A stretch of DNA of 64,000 nt, taken from contig OZ029914.1 of assembly GCA_964023275.1 (NCBI GenBank), forward strand, positions 51,166,530 through 51,230,529, given 5' to 3'. Of the stretch, positions 58,772-64,000 are shown piece after piece. Position numbers and translations under genes: made by a program. Positions within the stretch are counted from its first letter, which is position 1. Each line of letters opens with the position of its first letter. Under the pieces are notes generated by a model. It ran no database searches. It was not told the DNA's origin and saw nothing but the letters and a program-made list of their open reading frames with translations. This stretch comes from Norana najaformis (Eukaryota; Annelida; Clitellata; Crassiclitellata; Hormogastridae).

Positions 58772-58980
58772 ATGCGATGGAACGTTAATCCAACTTCTGA
58801 TGAGTTAAGCAGTTCCTGTGTAACAGAATTTCCTGAGTTCTACGAAGTTAACGAGACAAGTCTAATAATAAAGCACGCGGCAGCGACGGACAATGATTAT
58901 GGGATATCAACGTCTGGTTTGTACATCGCACAATGTGCTGACAATACGATTAGGACTGCACCAAGTTACTCGTCGTACGT
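58772..58980 (+). pseudogene. Half-D1 relic
   Basis: Encodes the second half of a D1 (MRWNVNPTSDE, NETSLIIKHAAAT, GISTSGLYIAQCADN), then a one-base shift so that the last residues read APSYSSYV instead of AKLLVVR. No 5' half or acceptor. Its position ~100 bases after D1 matches the small D1 relic in each array unit. Confidence 0.7.
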
Positions 58981-59507
58981 GAGCAAATTTAATTGGATTT
59001 GATGTTGCATGCACTGCACACTATATCTGGATGTATTGAAGTTATAGTATTGGAATTATGGAAATAAGCGACTCTGTTCATTAGAAATTTATCTGTAAAG
59101 CAGATTTGGGTATTTTTTATTATATACCAACTGTCCTTTAGAGCCGTATTCATCTTCAGCTCCAAGGTCAATAGGTCTTATTGGAACGGCCACGTGCAGA
59201 AATGCTGTTTGAGACTTGTTCATAAATCTCTTGATTCACAATGGAACTTGTATATGAAAGTTTGAATATCATTTGTGAAACTTTAGTGTGCATTCAGTAT
59301 GGAGTTATTCGGCTGTTAATGTCTATCTGTATATGCAAGTGAACTGTAGGGACTACATAGTGTTTTCTTGAAACCAGGAAAAGCGAATTAAATAAGAGGC
59401 AAATGATCAGATAATTATTTATTGCATAACTTATATGGAAAAGTTCAACATTTGATAGATTGACAAACTCATACTTCTAACTATTAAGCTTTAACGTTGT
59501 GTTGCAG

Positions 59508-59834
59508 ATGAAGGTCCAACGTGTACGTGCACTCAGGGCAGTTCCTCAACCAGCGTTGATTTGTCGTGCGGTGTCACTTATGCTGATAGCACATACTCTC
59601 CTATCCCAGCAGGTTTTACTTGGTATCGTGATGGTATTTTCTATGCTAATTATACGCCTGACGTCAGGACTACCTCTGCGGACAGTTTGTACGTCATTGA
59701 GAAATCCACCATTACGGTCGATGATAGTACGACTTCGACCTATACATGCGTTCAGACATTTGGCCAACCAAAGGACATTCATGATAATATTGCAACGAAC
59801 GCGCCGAAGTATATTCGGGAATGCACACCATCGG
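59508..59834 (+). CDS. Last module: Ig domain D2
   Basis: A 327-nt phase 1-1 exon, 109 residues: PTCTCTQ, VDLSCGVTYADS, AGFTWYRDG, STITVDDS, STYTCVQTF, IRECTPS. Same five-Cys pattern. Loop region DVRTTSADSLYVIEK differs strongly from the other D2 copies. Confidence 0.88.
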
Positions 59835-60289
59835 GTAAGTTTAGAGCTAATTAATTTCACTGTTACAAAGCTCTAGTGGTCTTTTGGTAAAGATAGAATT
59901 TGGTGTTGTTCTGACAATAGATGTGAGTTTCAGTTCTGAATGCTCGTAGGAATTTGTTCAGAATATCATCTTTCCTCAGCTAAATAAGATAAGTGTCCAT
60001 GGCTCAGTCATACAATGAATGAATTCGTCAATTAGCTGTCCGTTCCTGGGCAGCTCTGCAATTCGTAGTTGACTGAAGGATTTTTACCAGCAGATCAAAA
60101 GCGCGCGATTTTTTTACCCTCGCTGAGGAAGCCTGGACTAGATCCGGAAAATAGCATAAATGACCGGCCAATCTCGAAGTTTACATTTCCATCGAAGGTA
60201 ATTGAGAAAATTATTGCTCACAAGATGGAATGATGTATTTATGACATAGTGACCTCGTACCGAGCCTACAGTCAGGCTTCAGGCATGAA

Positions 60290-61335
60290 CATTCTACGGA
60301 GACGGTCTTGCTAAGACTCACCTCGATTCTCTGTGACGCCATTGATTCTGGTTGCGTCACGCTTCATGCTGTCTCTTATTGCGGATCATGACCTCCGAAT
60401 CCCTTGCGGATTCACTGGACGACCTCTGGACCGGTTTTGTTTCTTCCTGGACAAACATACAATGGTGGTGACCATTGGCTCGGATTGCACGGCATGGAAG
60501 CAAGGTTTTTAGGTATTACACAATGCTGATTACGCGGGCCTCTCCTGTGCATCTTATACACGGCCTTATGCTTATTATACTTAAGACGTGCAACTGTACT
60601 TTGCATGTCATTCGTCTGATGCACATACTTGAGTGCCCTCTGTGCGGGTCATCAGAACGGAAGTAGGCCTACAGAACTGGATATCTTCAAATCTGCTGCG
60701 ACTGAATCCGAAAAAGACCCAGTATCTATGGCTGAGCACGCCACAGGTGACGACGAAAACTGATAACGAACCGATTACATCGCGATTTCCGGATTGGAAT
60801 CAACAGTTTATCTTCCGCAGGCTGGGTTTGGATAAAGGTGGAGATGCTTGTGGGTGTGGATGCCTATGGGTGGAGATGGGGACCACGTACACCATATTTG
60901 AAGGTTCTGTTTCAACTAGTTGCGCCAGATCATACAATCTGTCGTACAGCGATGCAATCATACTCGTTCACGCATTCACAATGTTGCGCCTGCATTATTC
61001 AATTCTATCGTTGGCAAATTTCCGCTTACGCCAAATCCAGTCCATCTTTTACTGCGCTGCTCACGTCGTAACCAGGCAGCTGAAATGTTCGGGTAGAAGT
61101 GGATGTACTTGTATGCGAGACACATGTACTGGCTTCCTGATGTGGCGCGCATTGCATTTAAAATCGTCATACTGGCACGAGGGTCAGTTGTTGTCAAAGT
61201 CCCGGCATACACCAAAGAGCACTTTGTTATAGCCCAGAGTCAGATGGGATGGCGATCGTTGCGCTCTGCGGCCAGTGGAGATATGCAAGTTTCTCCAATG
61301 CACTATGCTACTTTTCCAAAATAAAAAAACTTTGA
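60290..61335 (+). mobile_element. Degenerate CR1-like LINE
   Basis: Broken plus-strand frames in order: DAIDSGCVTLH, then WISSNLLRLNPKKTQYLWLS, LRLHYSILSLANFRLRQIQS and MGWRSLRSAASGD, the reverse transcriptase and C-terminal order of CR1 elements. It ends before an A-rich attattgttatt tail at about 61330. Inserted between D2 and the stalk of the last module. Confidence 0.8.
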
Positions 61336-61786
61336 TTATTGTTATTGCTGCTGAGCAACCTTATGATGTCATAAGAGGTGACTAGATATTGCTAAATTTC
61401 AAATGAAATGAGAAAACACATGACACATTTATAAAATTAATGCGACCATCATATGTCCTGGTAACATGTCAAACATCACACGCAATAGAATTTCATTATA
61501 GCTTATAATTGCAATCAACGATTTGTCCCAGAACGACATAAATTCAAGTGTCCTACTGCCTTGTCGTTGGCTACGAAACATATAAGCATGTTTAGATGTA
61601 CGTTCTATGGTTTCTGAAAAGAATATGAAAAACTAAAAGACGAAGGTTAGGACGGTTTTTCGTTCTCATGCCATAGTATATGAGTGTTTGTCGAGAGCAG
61701 CAGCGTTTATGGTTTGATTTTAAATGTCTGAATGTTCCTATTTGATTATTCGGTGTTTAACGAATTGTGTTTCTCAATCTGTTTAG

Positions 61787-61897
61787 CATGTGGAACCGCT
61801 GCTCAATTCCTACAGCTTCCTGTTGTTCCAGCACCTCAAGACCCTCCAACTGCAACGACCCTCCAACCACAAGGGGTCGTTGCTTCAACCACAAGAG
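61787..61897 (+). CDS. Last module: Cys-Thr/Pro stalk exon
   Basis: A 111-nt phase 1-1 exon (acceptor gtttag, donor gtcagt), 37 residues: ACGTAAQFLQLPVVPAPQDP then PTATTLQPQGVVASTTR. It starts with the stalk Cys but is richer in Pro and Gln than the other stalks. Confidence 0.7.
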
Positions 61898-62295
61898 GTC
61901 AGTTTTGTCATTCGTCTATTCGCCTCCTCAGGCTGAAACAATCGCAATAGGGCAGGTGGCCTTTGCAACAAGTAAGAAAACGTCTGCTCATTTGTCAGAA
62001 TGGTACCACTTTGTATTTCAGCTGAAAGATCATTCACAGCCGCATAGTTGCACCTATTACAGCTAACAGGTTTATTTCACATCGTTTCATCCGATGTAGC
62101 GTATTATAGAGCCACATGAACACCAGAGCTTCATTAAAGTTTAGGGTAAGAGTTATTCTGGTCAAGTGAAAAGCATAAACCTTAACTGCAGCTCGAACTC
62201 TTCATGTATAAGCTTATAATTTATCTTACTCGCCAGTTAAATGAGCATTGAGCAGGATATATGATATGTGTTCTGTTCTGGTGTTGATCTTGTAG

Positions 62296-62425
62296 ATTCT
62301 GCTCTGACGACTTTGGAAATTGTACTGATTGTTATTGTCGGGTGTTTGCTTCTGACGGTTCTTGCCTTCTTCATTTGGTGTTGTCGGTTCTGTTCTGGAG
62401 GAAAGCGAATTACAAGAACTCACTG
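62296..62425 (+). CDS. Last gene: distinct transmembrane exon
   Basis: Acceptor cttgtag, donor gtaagc; enters in phase 1 and leaves in phase 2, unlike all other exons. SALTTLE is followed by a hydrophobic segment IVLIVIVGCLLLTVLAFFIW and the cysteine/basic stretch CCRFCSGGKRITR. It shares no similarity with the glycine-rich TM exons. The CCRFC cluster just inside the membrane could be palmitoylated (inference). Confidence 0.8.
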
Positions 62426-62499
62426 GTAAGCACCATCTAAACACAATTCACCATTTATTGTTAGATTATCTATTGTTTTCCTAATACAAACCTTTTCAT

Positions 62500-63575
62500 T
62501 TTCGAACTGATGATATATAATTGGTTGACCTCCTTTCTATATGAGCGCAAGCTCTGTGTTGTTTATGGCCAATCCCGCTCACCTTGGGTTCCTTCCTTGT
62601 TTGGATTGCCTCAGGGGTCAGTTTTGGGTCCCTTTATATACTGTTTACTGCTTACCTTGGCTCTGTGGTAGCCGCGAGCTCGGCTTCAAGCCAGTCCTAT
62701 GCTGATGATGTGCAGGCCTATATTCATTGTTCTGCTTCTGATGCCGCAGTTGCTGTTCGAGCTATGTGTTGTGCTTCTGACTCCCTTGTGGCTTGGATGT
62801 CTTCAAATCGATTGAGATTGAATCCTTCCAAGACTCAATATATTTGGTTGGGCACTAGGCAGCAATTGGCTAAAATCAATCTACCTGAACTGCATTTAGA
62901 GTTTCTTCACATCACTTTCTCAGTCACTGTTTATGACCTTGGCATTGAGTTAGATCAGGAGCTCTCTTTTAAGGCTCAGGTTCATCGTCTCTGTCGTAGT
63001 TGCTACTACCAGCTACGGCAACTTCGTGTTGTCTCACGTTCTGTCTCAGTTACCTCATCTAAGACTCTGGTTCATGCATTTGTCACTAGTCGGTTGGATT
63101 ACTGCTCTTCTTTATATGTTGGACTCCCTGATGTGCGGCTTTTGTGCCTGGAGCGTGTGTTGCGGGCGGCTGCACGGATTATTGGTGGTATCTCTAGATT
63201 TGGTCATGTCTCCGATTTCATGCGGGATGAGTTGCACTGGCTTCCTATGAGTCAGCGCATCCACTATAGGGTCATTGTATTTGTTTGGAACTCGTTGTTG
63301 GGTATTGCCCCCTCTTATTTGCCCCGGTCTAATTTGGGACGTGCTTCTCTTCGTTCCGCCGTTAGCGGTAATCTATTAGTGCTGGCCCAACCACCTGGAA
63401 TGGACTTCCTGTTTCTCTACGTCTTCTACCCCGGGATTTTACTTCTATCTTGTATCTTCTATTCTTCTCTTAAGACTGTTCTCTTTCGCCGAGGTTGGTT
63501 TGGAAGCGCTTCTGAGTAGTTTTCTTGAAGGGGCGCTATATAAGTGCTTTGTATAAATAAATAAAATAAAATATA
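62500..63575 (+). mobile_element. CR1-like LINE, 3' part with reverse transcriptase
   Basis: Plus strand. GLPQGSVLGPF (frame of 62585), then a one-base frameshift near 62635 into a long open frame with the catalytic SYADDVQAY, WMSSNRLRLNPSKTQYIWLG, VTSRLDYCSSLYVGLP and LHWLPMSQRIHY. The 3' end ggggcgctatataagtgc is followed by an AATAAAT-rich tail at about 63555. Apart from the shift it is well preserved, so fairly recent. Inserted in the last visible intron, in the sense orientation. Confidence 0.9.
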
Positions 63576-63901
63576 AAAACAGTATCACTGATTGCAATCA
63601 CTCTGGATTTGTTCCCTCTTAATTCTCACCCTAAATATGGTGAGAGTAAGAGGACAATTTCTTACCTCTAATGATACAACGAATTTAGCTGAAATCCAGG
63701 TATACTCTAAAGCTTACTGGCAAAAGTCTAGTACAAGAATGTCTGCACTTTTAATTTTTATCAGTGGCATTTTGGAAGCCACCAATGACACATAATCTCG
63801 AATCTCTTGACAATATATTGTGAGATCGATATACGGCCTATGCTAAGGCTTCTTCAGCGAGGAATTTACGCTGTATAATAGTTTCTGTTCTTTGACTGCA
63901 G

Positions 63902-64000
63902 GAAAAGGCGTGAAAGCTTGGAGCCGTACACTGCGTGGGATTACAGTTTGGAAGGAAGAGCGAGAGTCCCGATGCCGGTGAATCGCTCTTGGGTGCTGTC
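63902..64000 (+). CDS. Last gene: start of a different cytoplasmic tail (cut by window end)
   Basis: Acceptor gactgcag; joins the TM exon's phase 2 end through a TGG codon. Reads WKRRESLEPYTAWDYSLEGR then ARVPMPVNRSWVL and continues beyond 64000. Two tyrosines in an acidic-aromatic setting are visible, but no YxxL pair as in the other tails. The tail belongs to a different signalling type or binds other partners. Confidence 0.65.

Overview
The window is nuclear DNA of an invertebrate animal. Coding is confined to short exons with GT..AG borders, introns are hundreds of bases to kilobases long, animal-type retroelements (CR1-like, RTE-like), a mariner/Tc1 relic and a tRNA-derived SINE are scattered through the introns, and (ACAT)n tracts are present. 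I cannot name the species. An excess of the word TAGGCCT hints weakly at an echinoderm- or hemichordate-like genome, but a mollusc or cnidarian is not excluded.

Almost every real exon is on the + strand and belongs to one family of cell-surface immunoglobulin-superfamily receptors. The recurring module is D1 (an odd Ig-like domain of about 110 residues), D2 (an Ig domain of about 108 residues with canonical B/F cysteines) and one or two Thr/Ser/Pro stalk exons, with a transmembrane exon and a tyrosine-motif cytoplasmic exon at the gene's 3' end. Nearly all introns are phase 1, so modules can be added or skipped without breaking frame.

Layout. (1) 659-4453: 3' part of gene 1 (divergent D2-like domain, I-set domain, stalk, TM, tail). 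(2) 5872-17802: gene 2, complete in the window: signal peptide, D1-D2-stalk-stalk2 twice, TM and a tail with an ITAM-like tyrosine pair, predicted 775 residues. (3) 18720-21110: a third copy of the 5' region whose signal exon is dead, followed by a putative new signal exon, TM exon and tail with no Ig exons, a possible adaptor-like mini-gene. (4) 23284-28677: 5' part of gene 3 (signal peptide, D1, D2, two stalks), then a decayed I-set exon (29754-29994) and a fourth 5' block that has lost its signal exon. (5) 32-34 kb: a broken transposon-associated gene. (6) 35320-57732: ten head-to-tail copies of a 2239-bp unit, each with D1, D2 and a short stalk exon, nearly identical including introns. (7) 58343-64000: a diverged D1-D2-stalk module, then an unrelated TM exon and the start of a different tail that runs off the window.

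No array unit has a signal-peptide, TM or tail exon, and the spacer between units is a remnant of the intron that normally follows the signal peptide. The array is therefore best read as internal exons of one very long receptor (gene 3 signal peptide to the 62-64 kb TM/tail, up to 24 Ig domains), or as cassettes for alternative splicing. The locus has the layout expected of a fast-evolving immune or self-recognition receptor cluster; that role is inference. Frameshifts in copies 5-8 look like base-calling errors in one noisy 7.9-kb patch rather than real decay.
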